Shown here: in pieces, positions 18,047 to 25,876 of the stretch
Numbering within the stretch: the first letter of the stretch is position 1
How the letters are laid out: each line of letters opens with the position of its first letter
Assembly: GCA_001790855.1 (NCBI GenBank)
Contig: MGDH01000009.1
Coordinates: 1-51,793 of the forward strand
DNA length: 51,793 bases
Direction: 5' to 3'
DNA from: Candidatus Schekmanbacteria bacterium RIFCSPLOWO2_02_FULL_38_14
GTDB taxonomy: Bacteria; Schekmanbacteria; GWA2-38-11
Notes under the pieces: generated by a model
What the model was told of the DNA's origin: nothing
The model's database searches: none
Seen by the model: the letters and a program-made list of their open reading frames with translations, nothing else
Program-made: the position numbers and the translations under genes

Positions 18047-19063
18047 ATGGAAAAAAAATTATCATTAATAGCATCAAAGGCGCTGGAAGAAATCCAGCTC
18101 TCAAAAACAAGCTCAGAGCTGTCCAGTCTCAGGGTCAAATATGTTGGAAGAAAGGGAAGCCTTACAAATATATTGAAGGAGCTTAAAAATCTTCCTGTTG
18201 AAAAAAGGGCTGAAGTTGGAAAATTCGCAAATGAAATTAAGAACTCGATTGAAAAAGCCCTTGAGGGAAAAAACAGACACCTGAAGAATTTAGAGACAGA
18301 AGAAAAATCCAGCAAAGATACCATAGACATAACTCTCCCCGGAAAAGAATTTCAAATTGGCAGAAAGCACTTAATAACCCAGATTCTTGATGAAATAGTT
18401 TCCATATTCCTCCGTCTTGGATTCAGCATTGAAGAAGGACCGGAAACAGAACTTGACTACTACAACTTCGAAGCCCTGAATATCCCCAAAGACCACCCTG
18501 CAAGAGACATGCAGGATACTTTTTATATTTCTGATGAGGTTCTTCTCAGAACACATACATCACCTGTGCAGATAAGGGCTTATCTTAAAAGTAAGCCTCC
18601 GATTCAGATTATCGCGCAGGGAAAGGTTTATCGCCGCGATGCAGATATATCGCATCTTCCGATGTTTCATCAGATTGAGGGGTTTCACGTTGATGAAGGC
18701 ATCACCTTTTCTGACCTCAAGGGAACACTTGAAACATTTATCCACAGCATGTTCGGAAATGACGTTGGCTTGAGATTCCGCCCAAGCTTTTTCCCGTTTA
18801 CTGAACCAAGCGCAGAAGTAGATATTGCCTGTGTCATATGCAAGGGAAAAGGATGCAGGGTCTGCAAAAGCAGCGGATGGGTTGAAATTCTCGGATGCGG
18901 AATGGTTGACCCGGATGTTTTTAAGAGAGTTGGCTACGATGATGAAAAGTACACCGGATACGCATTCGGAATGGGAATTGAAAGAATTGCTATGCTCAAA
19001 TACCAGATAGATGATATAAGATTATTTTTTGAGAATGATTTGAGGTTTCTCAATCAGTTTTGA
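18047..19063 (+). CDS. pheS: Phenylalanyl-tRNA synthetase alpha subunit
   Basis: Catalytic subunit of the heterotetrameric PheRS. The N-terminal coiled coil (about 1-85) binds tRNA. The class II core then shows motif 2 around [15 protein letters not shown] and [44 protein letters not shown], and motif 3 [16 protein letters not shown] short insertion with four cysteines ([17 protein letters not shown]) follows [11 protein letters not shown], as in many bacterial PheS. Length 338 is typical. pheT follows after a 147-base gap filled with palindromic repeats. Confidence 0.97.
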   Translation: MEKKLSLIASKALEEIQLSKTSSELSSLRVKYVGRKGSLTNILKELKNLPVEKRAEVGKFANEIKNSIEKALEGKNRHLKNLETEEKSSKDTIDITLPGKEFQIGRKHLITQILDEIVSIFLRLGFSIEEGPETELDYYNFEALNIPKDHPARDMQDTFYISDEVLLRTHTSPVQIRAYLKSKPPIQIIAQGKVYRRDADISHLPMFHQIEGFHVDEGITFSDLKGTLETFIHSMFGNDVGLRFRPSFFPFTEPSAEVDIACVICKGKGCRVCKSSGWVEILGCGMVDPDVFKRVGYDDEKYTGYAFGMGIERIAMLKYQIDDIRLFFENDLRFLNQF

Positions 19064-19080
19064 AAAATACATAAATTTTA

Positions 19081-19194
19081 GCAGGACAAGAATGTCCTGC
19101 CTATCGACCTGCCTACCGCAGGCAGGTAGGCGGGGTTTTCTTACCCCGCCAAAGAAATTTTTTACAGGATAGCGGCAGGTCTCCTGACCTGCCT
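19081..19194. repeat. Cluster of small palindromes between pheS and pheT
   Basis: At least four hairpins abut: 19081-19100 (GCAGGACAAGAATGTCCTGC), 19107-19130 built of CCTGCCTACCGCAGGCAGG, 19129-19150 (GGCGGGGTTTTCTTACCCCG with its closing bases), and 19174-19193 (GGCAGGTCTCCTGACCTGCC). The first and third share a design, stem-AGAA-stem, with GCCTATCGA after the first, that recurs at 26706-26732. It could modulate pheT expression relative to pheS, but it looks like a dispersed repeat family. Confidence 0.75.
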
Positions 19195-19210
19195 TTGAGG
19201 AAATTTTCAG

Positions 19211-21619
19211 ATGAAAGCAACCATAAAATGGCTTAAAGAATATGTTGATTTTGATTTTTCACCTGAAAAAACAGCCAGTATATTTACAATGGCAGGCATT
19301 GAGGTGGAGAAAATTTTATATTTTGCCAAAGGCATTGAAAACGTAATAGCAGGGAATATTCTCTCTTTTGAAAAAATCAATAGCGAAAAGAAATTGTTTC
19401 TGTGCAGTGTTGACATAGGAACAGAAGCCTTAAATATTGTTACCGCAGCCTCGAACATAAAAAAAGGAATGTTAGTGGCGGTTGCCCCTGCCGGAACTTT
19501 GCTCCCTTCAGGTTTAAAAACTGAATCTCAGAGTTTCAGAGGAATTGATTCTGGCGGCATTTTATGCTCTGAGCAGGATTTAGGCATCGCTGACCACTCA
19601 GACAAAATCATTGAGCTTCCTGAAAATTCAGCAATTGGAAAACCAATACCTGAACTTATTGATTCAGAGGACACGGTGTTAGAACTGAGTCCAACTCCAA
19701 ACCGCCCTGATTGCCTGAATATCCTCGGGCTTGCAAGAGAAATATCAGCAATCACAGGAAATCCGCTGAAACTTCCAAGGATAAAAATCAATGAATCAGA
19801 GTATGATAATTCAAAGTTAGTATCAATAAAGATAGAGGAGCCAGAGCTCTGCCCTAGATATACTGCAAGAATCATACAAAAAATAAAAGTATCAGAATCA
19901 CCTCCCTTCATCAGGCGCAGGCTTAAATCTGTCGGCATAAGGTCAATAAATAATGTTGTGGACATAACCAACTATGTGCTCATTGAATTAGGGCATCCCC
20001 TGCACGCATTTGATTACAACCTTATTGAAGGGAAAAAAATTGTTGTCAGAAGAGCAAGAAGTGGTGAAAAATTTAAAACCCTTGACGGGGTGGAAAGAAA
20101 CCTAAATGATGAGACACTGCTTATTGCTGACAGCAACAGGGGAATTGCCTTGGCTGGAATAATGGGTGGGCAGAACTCTGAAGTTTCTGAAAACACCACA
20201 GACATTCTTCTTGAGAGCGCATATTTTAATCCTGTAAATATAAGACGGAGTTCAAAATATTTAGGGCTTTCAACTGAAGCATCTTACAGGTTTGAGCGCA
20301 GTGCAGACCCTGAAATACTGAAATTTGCATCAGACAGGGCTGCAGACCTGATACAGGAAATCTGCGGAGGGAAAATCGCTGCAGGAATAATTGACGAGTA
20401 TCCAAAAAAAATCCAGAGAGAGCCGTTTTTATTCCGCCACCAGAAAGCAGAAAAGATTCTCGGAATAAAAATTCCGGAAAACCGTGTTTCTGATATAATT
20501 GAAAAGTTGGGAATGGAGATTCAGGAGAAGACTGATTCAGCAATAAAAGTCGTTCCTCCATCATACCGTCCTGACCTGACAAGGGAAATAGATATTATAG
20601 AAGAGGTGGCAAGGATATTCGGGTATCCGAATATTCCAACCACCTACCCTTCTCCAAGCCTCTATCATAAAAGAAAGATTGAAAAAACTCCCCTTGTTTC
20701 AGAAATCAGGAATATGATGACCGGGTGGGGGTTTTCAGAAGTAATCAACTACAGTTTCATTGACGAAAGGGTTCTCGAAAAGCTCGGCATTACAGATAAA
20801 AGCCCTCTTTGCAATTTTGTAAGATTAAAAAATCCTCTTAGCGAGGAACAGAATATACTGAGGACAACACTAATTCCCGGTCTTTTAGCCAATCTGGAAT
20901 TAAATACAAAAAGATTTCTTTCTGACATTAAGATATTTGAAACAGGAAAAGTATTTTTCAGCAAAGGTTCTGCAGAGCAACCAGAAGAAAAAACCTGCTT
21001 CTCGGGTCTGCTTTCAGGAGAATATGAATCAAAATCATGGATGAATATAAAACGCAGAATGGACTTTTTCGATGCAAAAGGAATTATAGAAGCAGTCTCG
21101 AAGCATTTCTCAGTCACACTCTCTTTCCGTAAACACAAAGACAGGTATAAATTTCTTGATTCAGGAAAATCAGCAGAGATATTTTTAAATTCAAAACCCT
21201 TGGGATTCTTAGGAGAGCTTCATCCGGAAATAGCTGAAAGATTCGAGATTCTCCAGTCAGTTGCGGTATTTGAAATCTGTCTTGATGAGTTACTGCTAAA
21301 TACAGGAACTAACCCTGTATACAAACCTATTCCAAAAAATCCACCAACTTACAGGGATATTTCTATAATTTTACCTGAAGCATCAGGCTTCAATGAAATA
21401 ATGGATATAATCAGAAAAATAGGCGGAGAGGTTCTCGAAGATGTAAAAATCTTTGACCTTTTTAAAGGAAAGCAGGTCCCGGCAGGAAAAAAAAGCATGA
21501 CTTTTTCGCTTGTATTCAGAAATCCCCAACGAACACTCACAGACAAGGAAGTTGATGATATCAGGCTCAATATCATAAACGAGCTTAACAAAAAATTAGG
21601 CGCAGAATTGAGGACTTGA
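19211..21619 (+). CDS. pheT: Phenylalanyl-tRNA synthetase beta subunit
   Basis: Beta subunit of PheRS, needed for tRNA binding and editing. It begins MKATIKWLKEYVDFD and has the EMAP-like tRNA-binding domain (about 40-150, VTAASNIKKGMLVAVAPAG), B3/B4 editing region with SPTPNRPDCLN and NNVVDITNYV, B5 domain near 405-475, the catalytic-like B6/B7 core, and the C-terminal ferredoxin-fold anticodon-binding domain starting at NPPTYRDISIILPE. The 802 residues are full length. Ribosome-site support (TGAGGA, 19196-19201) lies inside the repeat-derived gap. Confidence 0.97.
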   Translation: MKATIKWLKEYVDFDFSPEKTASIFTMAGIEVEKILYFAKGIENVIAGNILSFEKINSEKKLFLCSVDIGTEALNIVTAASNIKKGMLVAVAPAGTLLPSGLKTESQSFRGIDSGGILCSEQDLGIADHSDKIIELPENSAIGKPIPELIDSEDTVLELSPTPNRPDCLNILGLAREISAITGNPLKLPRIKINESEYDNSKLVSIKIEEPELCPRYTARIIQKIKVSESPPFIRRRLKSVGIRSINNVVDITNYVLIELGHPLHAFDYNLIEGKKIVVRRARSGEKFKTLDGVERNLNDETLLIADSNRGIALAGIMGGQNSEVSENTTDILLESAYFNPVNIRRSSKYLGLSTEASYRFERSADPEILKFASDRAADLIQEICGGKIAAGIIDEYPKKIQREPFLFRHQKAEKILGIKIPENRVSDIIEKLGMEIQEKTDSAIKVVPPSYRPDLTREIDIIEEVARIFGYPNIPTTYPSPSLYHKRKIEKTPLVSEIRNMMTGWGFSEVINYSFIDERVLEKLGITDKSPLCNFVRLKNPLSEEQNILRTTLIPGLLANLELNTKRFLSDIKIFETGKVFFSKGSAEQPEEKTCFSGLLSGEYESKSWMNIKRRMDFFDAKGIIEAVSKHFSVTLSFRKHKDRYKFLDSGKSAEIFLNSKPLGFLGELHPEIAERFEILQSVAVFEICLDELLLNTGTNPVYKPIPKNPPTYRDISIILPEASGFNEIMDIIRKIGGEVLEDVKIFDLFKGKQVPAGKKSMTFSLVFRNPQRTLTDKEVDDIRLNIINELNKKLGAELRT

Positions 21620-21761
21620 AAAGCAAGGGTTCTTTTGTGATAAATTCAAAATACTAAATCCCAAACAATTTCAAATGACCAAAATCTAAAACTCAAAACA
21701 GTTCAGAACATTAGAATTTAGGATTTGATTTCAGCATAAATATAACATGAGATGATATCCT

Positions 21762-23687
21762 ATGAAATCTTCAGGAGCAATTTTAAGAGTAAATCTCTCA
21801 TTAGGGAAAATTTCAAAAGAACCTCTTCAGGAAAGAATGAAACGGGATTTTATTGGAGGCAGAGGGATAAATTCAAGAATCCTTTTCAGCGAAACATCTG
21901 TATCCACAAAACCCCTCTCACCCGAAAACAAACTGATTTTTGGCGCAAGCCCGCTTTCAGGCACACAGGCACCAGCAGCAGCCCGTTTCACTGTTACATC
22001 AAAATCGCCTCTCACAGGAATTCTCGGAGATGCAAATGCAGGTGGTTTTTTTGGCCCTGAACTAAGGCTTGCCGGATATGACCACGTAATCGTTGAAGGA
22101 GAATCAGATGGGCATGTATATCTCTGGATTAACAATGACAGGGTTGAGATAAGAAAAGCCCGGCATCTATGGGGCAAAAACACTTGGGAGACAGAAGAAG
22201 GAATAAGAGGGGAACTAGGAGACTCAAAAATCCGCATAGCTTCAATCGGACAGGCAGGTGAAAACAAAGTCCTTATTGCCTCAGTAATGCACGAGGAAAG
22301 GGCTGCTGCGCGCTGCGGCATCGGCGCAGTAATGGGAGCAAAAAAATTAAAGGCTGTTGCTGTAAGGGGAACGGGGAAGAGAGAAGTGGCTAAACCTGAA
22401 GAATTTAAAAACCTGATAAAAGAGCTTCACAAAAAAGCAGCAGAATCAAACCTCGCAAAGTCAATATCAAAATTCGGGGGAACTTCAGGAACAATAGCCA
22501 CAAACAGAATGGGGATTCTTGCTTTGAAAAATTATAATCAGACAGCAGGATATGCTGAGGCTGAAAAATTTGACCCTGAAAAAATTGCGGCAGAATTCTT
22601 CACCTCTTCAAAATCCTGCTTCTGCTGCCCTATTCATTGCGGGAAAAGGTTTGAGGTAAAGGAAGGTCCGTTTGCCGGAGAAAAAGGAAACAAAATTGAG
22701 GAAGGCTGCCTTACACCCTTTGGACCCACAATACATAATTCCTATCTTCCGTCAATCTTCAAAATCAACAACATGGTAAATCAGTATGGCATTGACTCCC
22801 TTGACTGCGGAACAATAATCGCTGTTGCAATGGACTGGTATGAGCAGGGAATCATTAATTCAAAAGATACAGATGGCATTAACCTCACATGGGGAAACTA
22901 TGATGCGGTAATTTCCCTCATACACAAAATTGCGTCACGGGAGGGGTTTGGAGATATTCTGGCAGATGGGATTGTAAAGGCTGCAGACAGAATTGGCAAA
23001 GGTGCTGACAAGTTTATAAGCCATTCAAAAGGAATGGTCTTTGGCGGAATTGATATAAGGATTCCAAAGGGAATGGCACTCTGCCTTGCGACCTCAACAA
23101 GGGGATGCGACCATTTAAGGGGAAGCGTGCCAACCGAGTTTGGAACAAAAAAAGTAAGCGAAGAAGAAGTAATAAAAAAATACGGAACAACTGAGGTAAT
23201 GAAGCTCAACTCCTACTCAAAAGCCCCTGTTGCAATCCACTACCAGCACCTTGCTGCAATAACCGACGCTCTTGAAATCTGCAGGTTTGCAAGCGAGTCT
23301 AACGGAGGCGGACTAAAACTGGAGGATATGGCAAAACTGCTTTCCCTTGCTACAGGAACGGAATTTACCCCGGAACATCTGCTTCTTGCAGGAGAGAGAA
23401 TATTCAATCTCGAAAGAGCCTATATTGTGAGGGAGGGGATTACAAGGAAAGACGACCATCTCATTGGCAAGTGGATTGAGGGCAAAGTCCTGTCAGGACC
23501 GCATAAGGGCGAGTTCATAGACCCTCAGAAATGGGAAGAGATGCTTGATGACTATTACGCAAGACGCGGATGGGATAAGAACGGAATCCCAACACAAAAG
23601 AAATTGTCAGAGCTTGGTCTGAAAGAACCAGCAAATGAGCTAAAAAACTTAAATAAATCTCCACGGACTAAAGTCCGTGGTTTCTAA
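21762..23687 (+). CDS. Tungsten-containing aldehyde ferredoxin oxidoreductase family protein
   Basis: AOR enzymes oxidise aldehydes to acids with a tungsto-bispterin and one 4Fe-4S cluster, donating to ferredoxin. The N-terminal AOR domain has IGGRGINSRILF and the pterin-binding ANAGGFFGPELRLAGYD. Cluster cysteines are C286-x2-C289-x3-C293 plus Cys507. The later motif STRGCDHLRGSVP also fits. No signal peptide, so cytoplasmic. The last nine residues (SPRTKVRGF) and the stop codon come from a palindromic repeat (23661-23680), so the original C-terminus probably ended earlier or was replaced. It lies 142 bases after pheT and borders the accessory region. The aldehyde substrate cannot be inferred. 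Confidence 0.92.
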   Translation: MKSSGAILRVNLSLGKISKEPLQERMKRDFIGGRGINSRILFSETSVSTKPLSPENKLIFGASPLSGTQAPAAARFTVTSKSPLTGILGDANAGGFFGPELRLAGYDHVIVEGESDGHVYLWINNDRVEIRKARHLWGKNTWETEEGIRGELGDSKIRIASIGQAGENKVLIASVMHEERAAARCGIGAVMGAKKLKAVAVRGTGKREVAKPEEFKNLIKELHKKAAESNLAKSISKFGGTSGTIATNRMGILALKNYNQTAGYAEAEKFDPEKIAAEFFTSSKSCFCCPIHCGKRFEVKEGPFAGEKGNKIEEGCLTPFGPTIHNSYLPSIFKINNMVNQYGIDSLDCGTIIAVAMDWYEQGIINSKDTDGINLTWGNYDAVISLIHKIASREGFGDILADGIVKAADRIGKGADKFISHSKGMVFGGIDIRIPKGMALCLATSTRGCDHLRGSVPTEFGTKKVSEEEVIKKYGTTEVMKLNSYSKAPVAIHYQHLAAITDALEICRFASESNGGGLKLEDMAKLLSLATGTEFTPEHLLLAGERIFNLERAYIVREGITRKDDHLIGKWIEGKVLSGPHKGEFIDPQKWEEMLDDYYARRGWDKNGIPTQKKLSELGLKEPANELKNLNKSPRTKVRGF

Positions 23688-23761
23688 GCGGAGATGACCG
23701 TCTCGCCGGAATGCCTTCGCTTCGCTACCGACGGCCAATGATCCCCAGTCTTGAAAGACTG
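23661..23761. repeat. Two adjacent AAAG-centred palindromes at the 3' end of the AOR gene
   Basis: CCACGGACTAAAGTCCGTGG (23661-23680) followed by TTTCT, and CAGTCTTGAAAGACTG (23746-23761) followed by AGGTTTCC, share a layout: GC-rich stem, AAAG centre, GGTTTC tail. A third related palindrome, CGCAGACTAAAGTCTGCG, lies at 42137-42154. The first copy supplies the C-terminal codons of the AOR gene. Confidence 0.7.
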
Positions 23762-23779
23762 AGGTTTCCTGACCGTTTT

Positions 23780-23902
23780 GATAAAGATTTTATAAATATA
23801 AACTCCATAGATGGAGCCTCAGGCTTCATTGAAAAGCCTTTTAATATTTTTGATATCAAAAAGGTACTTGCCTGCGCGCAGGGAAAAAGCCTTTCCAGAT
23901 AA
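23780..23902 (+). pseudogene. Remnant of a response-regulator receiver domain (C-terminal 40 codons)
   Basis: The frame ending at TAA 23900-23902 encodes INSIDGASGFIEKPFNIFD plus flanks. It aligns residue for residue with the end of the receiver domain of the hybrid kinase at 42380-45382 (INIDSIEEASGFIEKPFNIS and on). The KP pair is the conserved receiver lysine-proline after beta-5. Everything upstream (phospho-aspartate, kinase) is missing, replaced by palindromic repeat at 23746. DNA identity to the intact gene is moderate, so this is a diverged paralogue, not a recent copy. The apparent start at 23711 lies in the repeat and is not credible. Confidence 0.7.
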
Positions 23903-24037
23903 TATCCCGCCTGTTTTGTGTAAACGCCAAGAAAAAATATTCTCCCCTGCCCTGATATAATCCTGCGCTGCTGACTGCTATTTGTGTCAACCACAAATAG
24001 AAATGTCCTCTTTTAAAAAAATTAGGAATTTTTTTGA
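23903..24037. other. Non-coding gap with one hairpin
   Basis: No gene is visible. The only structure is a 9-bp perfect hairpin CTATTTGTG/CACAAATAG (23978-24000, 5-base loop) without a T-tract on the + strand. Together with the pseudogene and repeats it separates the AOR gene from the small membrane protein gene. Confidence 0.5.
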
Positions 24038-24038
24038 A

Positions 24039-24076
24039 AAAGTTTTACTTGATTCTAAAGTAAAACTTTATACAAT
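24039..24076 (+). promoter_or_regulatory. Promoter with strong palindromic operator for the 55-aa membrane protein
   Basis: A perfect 12-bp inverted repeat, AAAGTTTTACTT (24039-24050) and AAGTAAAACTTT (24058-24069), with 7-base spacer, overlaps TTGATT (24049-24054) and reaches the edge of TACAAT (24071-24076), spaced 16 bases. A dimeric regulator bound here would cover the -35 and spacer. No T-run follows, arguing against a terminator. I do not recognise the regulator family. Confidence 0.6.
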
Positions 24077-24137
24077 GAAGTTTAGTGTTAATTATGTTGA
24101 ATCATGAAAAGAACCTTATTGAAGGAGGTAAAAGAGG

Positions 24138-24305
24138 ATGGAAAATTTCTTAAAGATTCTCACAATGCCAGATAACATACCAATAGCCTTTATGTTCTTG
24201 ATTTCAATCTTTTTAGGCTTGTTAGCCTTCAGGAAAGCACTGAAGAACGATAAGCTTATCAGTGAAGGCAGGAAAGATGAGATAATTGAGGAGATGGAGA
24301 AGTAG
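24138..24305 (+). CDS. Small single-pass membrane protein, 55 aa
   Basis: A short but well-supported gene: AAGGAGG at 24122-24128, 9-base spacing, ATG at 24138, TAG at 24303-24305. The protein starts MENFLKILTMPDNIP, has one hydrophobic helix (about residues 15-33, IPIAFMFLISIFLGLLAF) and ends in a charged tail with KDEIIEEMEK. Many small proteins with an N-terminal PDNIPI-like stretch before a membrane helix occur beside cytochrome or quinol-oxidoreductase genes in uncultured lineages; this is my recollection, not a search. It may be an accessory subunit of the respiratory chain encoded on the opposite strand downstream. Its stop codon lies in a dispersed palindrome. Confidence 0.7.
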   Translation: MENFLKILTMPDNIPIAFMFLISIFLGLLAFRKALKNDKLISEGRKDEIIEEMEK

Positions 24306-24354
24306 AAACAGACCTTCAGGTCTGTTGTTAACAGGTCTAAAGACCTGTTTCTAC
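24302..24354. repeat. 53-bp GTAGAAACAGACC palindromic repeat, copy 1
   Basis: Imperfect long palindrome starting GTAGAAACAGACC and ending with the reverse complement (…GTTTCTAC), made of two inner hairpins around a TTAAC centre. It supplies the TAG stop of the upstream + gene and the TAG stop of the convergent - gene. Full copies: 26649-26701 and 29311-29363; half copy 51643-51672. Confidence 0.9.
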
Positions 24355-24857
24355 ATTAAATCATTCTCTCTTAACAACCTCACAAGTCTTTCTCCATTTA
24401 TCAGTTCAAGTTGAACTCCGGCAGCAGCGTTTAAAGCCTCTACTGTAAAGAAATGAGGCGTTATTAGAATCCCCTTCAAGGCTGATTCTCCTTTAACATT
24501 GTCAAGAAGATTTATAATATCTGTTGAATTAACAAGTTTATCTTCCTGAAAACAAAGGCAGTGGACAATAAACTTCCCTCCCTTTATTGGCTGTGGGTCA
24601 TAAACAGAGAAGTCCACACAATTTGAATTTGTAGCGATAATTTCATTTATTCCAAATCCAAGCCTTATCAGCAATTTTTTTATTAAATCTATAAAGTCTT
24701 CTCTCGGCATGATTAAGAGGGGATTAATCTGCTGGTTGTTGATATTAGAGTAGTAATGAGCTTCAGGAGTTTCAGGAGTGGTCTTCCTGTTTATCAAAAG
24801 GAAGATCAGGATAAATCCTATTATTACAGCGCCTAAACTGATTATTATAACTGACAT
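24351..24857 (-). CDS. Membrane-anchored restriction-endonuclease-fold (Mrr-like) protein
   Basis: Residues about 2-24 (from ATG 24857) form one membrane helix, VIIISLGAVIIGFILIFLLI. A linker with PETPEAHYYSN follows. The rest resembles the Mrr/PD-(D/E)xK nuclease-like fold: MPREDFIDLIKKLLIRLGF, then CVDFSVYDPQPIKGGKFIVHCLCF, and ALKGILITPHFFTVEALNAA. The catalytic pattern is weak (VDF.. and GGKFIVHC rather than D..VE.K), so nuclease activity may be lost. A start at 24884 is also open, but it adds a polar leader. The gene is convergent with the 55-aa protein and lacks a clear ribosome site. Function unknown. Confidence 0.55.
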   Translation of the reverse strand: MSVIIISLGAVIIGFILIFLLINRKTTPETPEAHYYSNINNQQINPLLIMPREDFIDLIKKLLIRLGFGINEIIATNSNCVDFSVYDPQPIKGGKFIVHCLCFQEDKLVNSTDIINLLDNVKGESALKGILITPHFFTVEALNAAAGVQLELINGERLVRLLRENDLM

Positions 24858-24898
24858 AATTTTTCGTTCAGCGTTCAGCGGCAAAAAACCTGATTGCC

Positions 24899-24993
24899 GT
24901 CATTCCCGTGAAAACGGGAATCCATGGTTCGACAGGCTCACCATGCATCCTGAGCTCGTCGAAGGACTGGATTCCCGCTTTCGTGGGAATGAC
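24899..24993. repeat. GTCATTCCCG palindromic repeat element
   Basis: A 95-bp element bounded by GTCATTCCC and GGGAATGAC, with hairpins CCCGTGAAAACGGG and CCCGCTTTCGTGGG at the ends and a GTTCGAC…GTCGAA inverted core (24928-24962). It belongs to the widely dispersed CATTCCCG-type bacterial repeats. Short reading frames through it are not genes. Confidence 0.8.
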
Positions 24994-25009
24994 ACAAGAT
25001 AACCCTGTG

Positions 25010-25135
25010 ATAAACGGCAAAAGCTGCTTTCATCTCCCCAGCAAGCTGGGGAGTATTCAGCAGTATTTTTTTATAAACGGCAAAAGCTGCTTTCATCTCC
25101 CCAGCAAGCTGGGGAGTATTCAGCAGTATTTTTTT
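25010..25135. repeat. Tandem duplication of a 63-bp unit with terminator-like hairpin
   Basis: Two essentially identical 63-bp units (25010-25072 and 25073-25135). Each contains the hairpin CTCCCCAGCAAGCTGGGGAG and ends in a run of T, resembling a Rho-independent terminator on the + strand. It lies in the roughly 370-base gap between the Mrr-like gene and the DUF2283 gene, otherwise empty. Confidence 0.9.
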
Positions 25136-25224
25136 ATAAAAGTGATAAGGATAGGAATGAGTATAAGTATAATGGCAGCTACTATCTTATGTAAGAGAGA
25201 TAAGGAAAATTTTTTCATATCTTC

Positions 25225-25443
25225 CTACTTTACTGCCTCTACTGGAAGATTCTCTATGTTGACATTAACAATATCTGAGAGCTTAAACCTTTGACTCACA
25301 TCAAGGACTTCTATTCCTATTAGTTGACCTTTCTCATCAAAATCTACTACTACTCCATCTTCTATTTCTTTACTCTTTGCAACATATTCCTCTTTGAAAT
25401 ACACATAAATGGCATCTGCCTCTTTGCTATATTCTATTTTCAT
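25225..25443 (-). CDS. DUF2283 family protein
   Basis: A 72-residue protein starting MKIEYSKEADAIYVYFKEE with DGVVVDFDEKGQLIGIEVLD, the hallmark of DUF2283. Such proteins are often paired with small toxin-like proteins, but no biochemical role is established. ATG 25443 is preferred: AAAGGAGG lies just upstream, and the ATG shares one base with the TGA of the upstream DUF4258 gene. The two are certainly co-translated. Confidence 0.85.
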   Translation of the reverse strand: MKIEYSKEADAIYVYFKEEYVAKSKEIEDGVVVDFDEKGQLIGIEVLDVSQRFKLSDIVNVNIENLPVEAVK

Positions 25444-25673
25444 CAAACACCTCCTTTATCTACCACACTTATAATTAAAATTTCCTTTGAAAACTCCTTA
25501 TAGGTTACTTTCAGGTATCTTTGCCCAATTCCCTTGTAAAGATTAATTCTTCCTTTTATTGATGTTTCACTCTTATCTGGCTCATTTATAACCGAAAAAA
25601 CTTCTTCCTCTGAAATCTTTCTCCATTTCATTCTTCTCTTTGCGTGTCTATCAAATCTTATTGGTTTGTCCAT
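25443..25673 (-). CDS. DUF4258 family protein
   Basis: A 76-residue basic protein, with FDRHAKRRMKWRKISEEEVFSVINEPDK and the later strand pattern YLKVTYKEFSKEILIISVVDK, matching the DUF4258 family, which has a fold like RelE/BrnT-type toxins. It lies upstream of and overlaps a DUF2283 gene by one base. Such DUF4258-DUF2283 pairs recur in genomes and are suspected toxin-antitoxin-like modules; here that is inference. No good ribosome site precedes ATG 25673. Confidence 0.8.
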   Translation of the reverse strand: MDKPIRFDRHAKRRMKWRKISEEEVFSVINEPDKSETSIKGRINLYKGIGQRYLKVTYKEFSKEILIISVVDKGGV

Positions 25674-25876
25674 TCAGGTTTTCTAATCTTCGATATACTC
25701 AATGTATCTACTCGTGATATAAGTATTATATAATAATATAAGTCAAATGAGTTTTGAGACAAAGTTGAGCAGGCTCAACTTTTATAAATAATATAATACA
25801 AAATAATCTATGACACAATGAAAAACTCAATAAATTTTTGTATCTTTTCCGCAATCCACAATCCTAAATTGGATGA

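Noticed and set aside
23711-23902. A 63-codon gene after AOR
   Set aside because: Its first third is repeat sequence and the rest is only the end of a receiver domain; treated as pseudogene.
25010-25135. Possible CRISPR fragment
   Set aside because: Only two adjacent identical units without spacers.
24778-25294. Overlapping + strand reading frames over the CATTCCCG element and the 63-bp tandem
   Set aside because: They translate palindromic repeats and the antisense of real genes.
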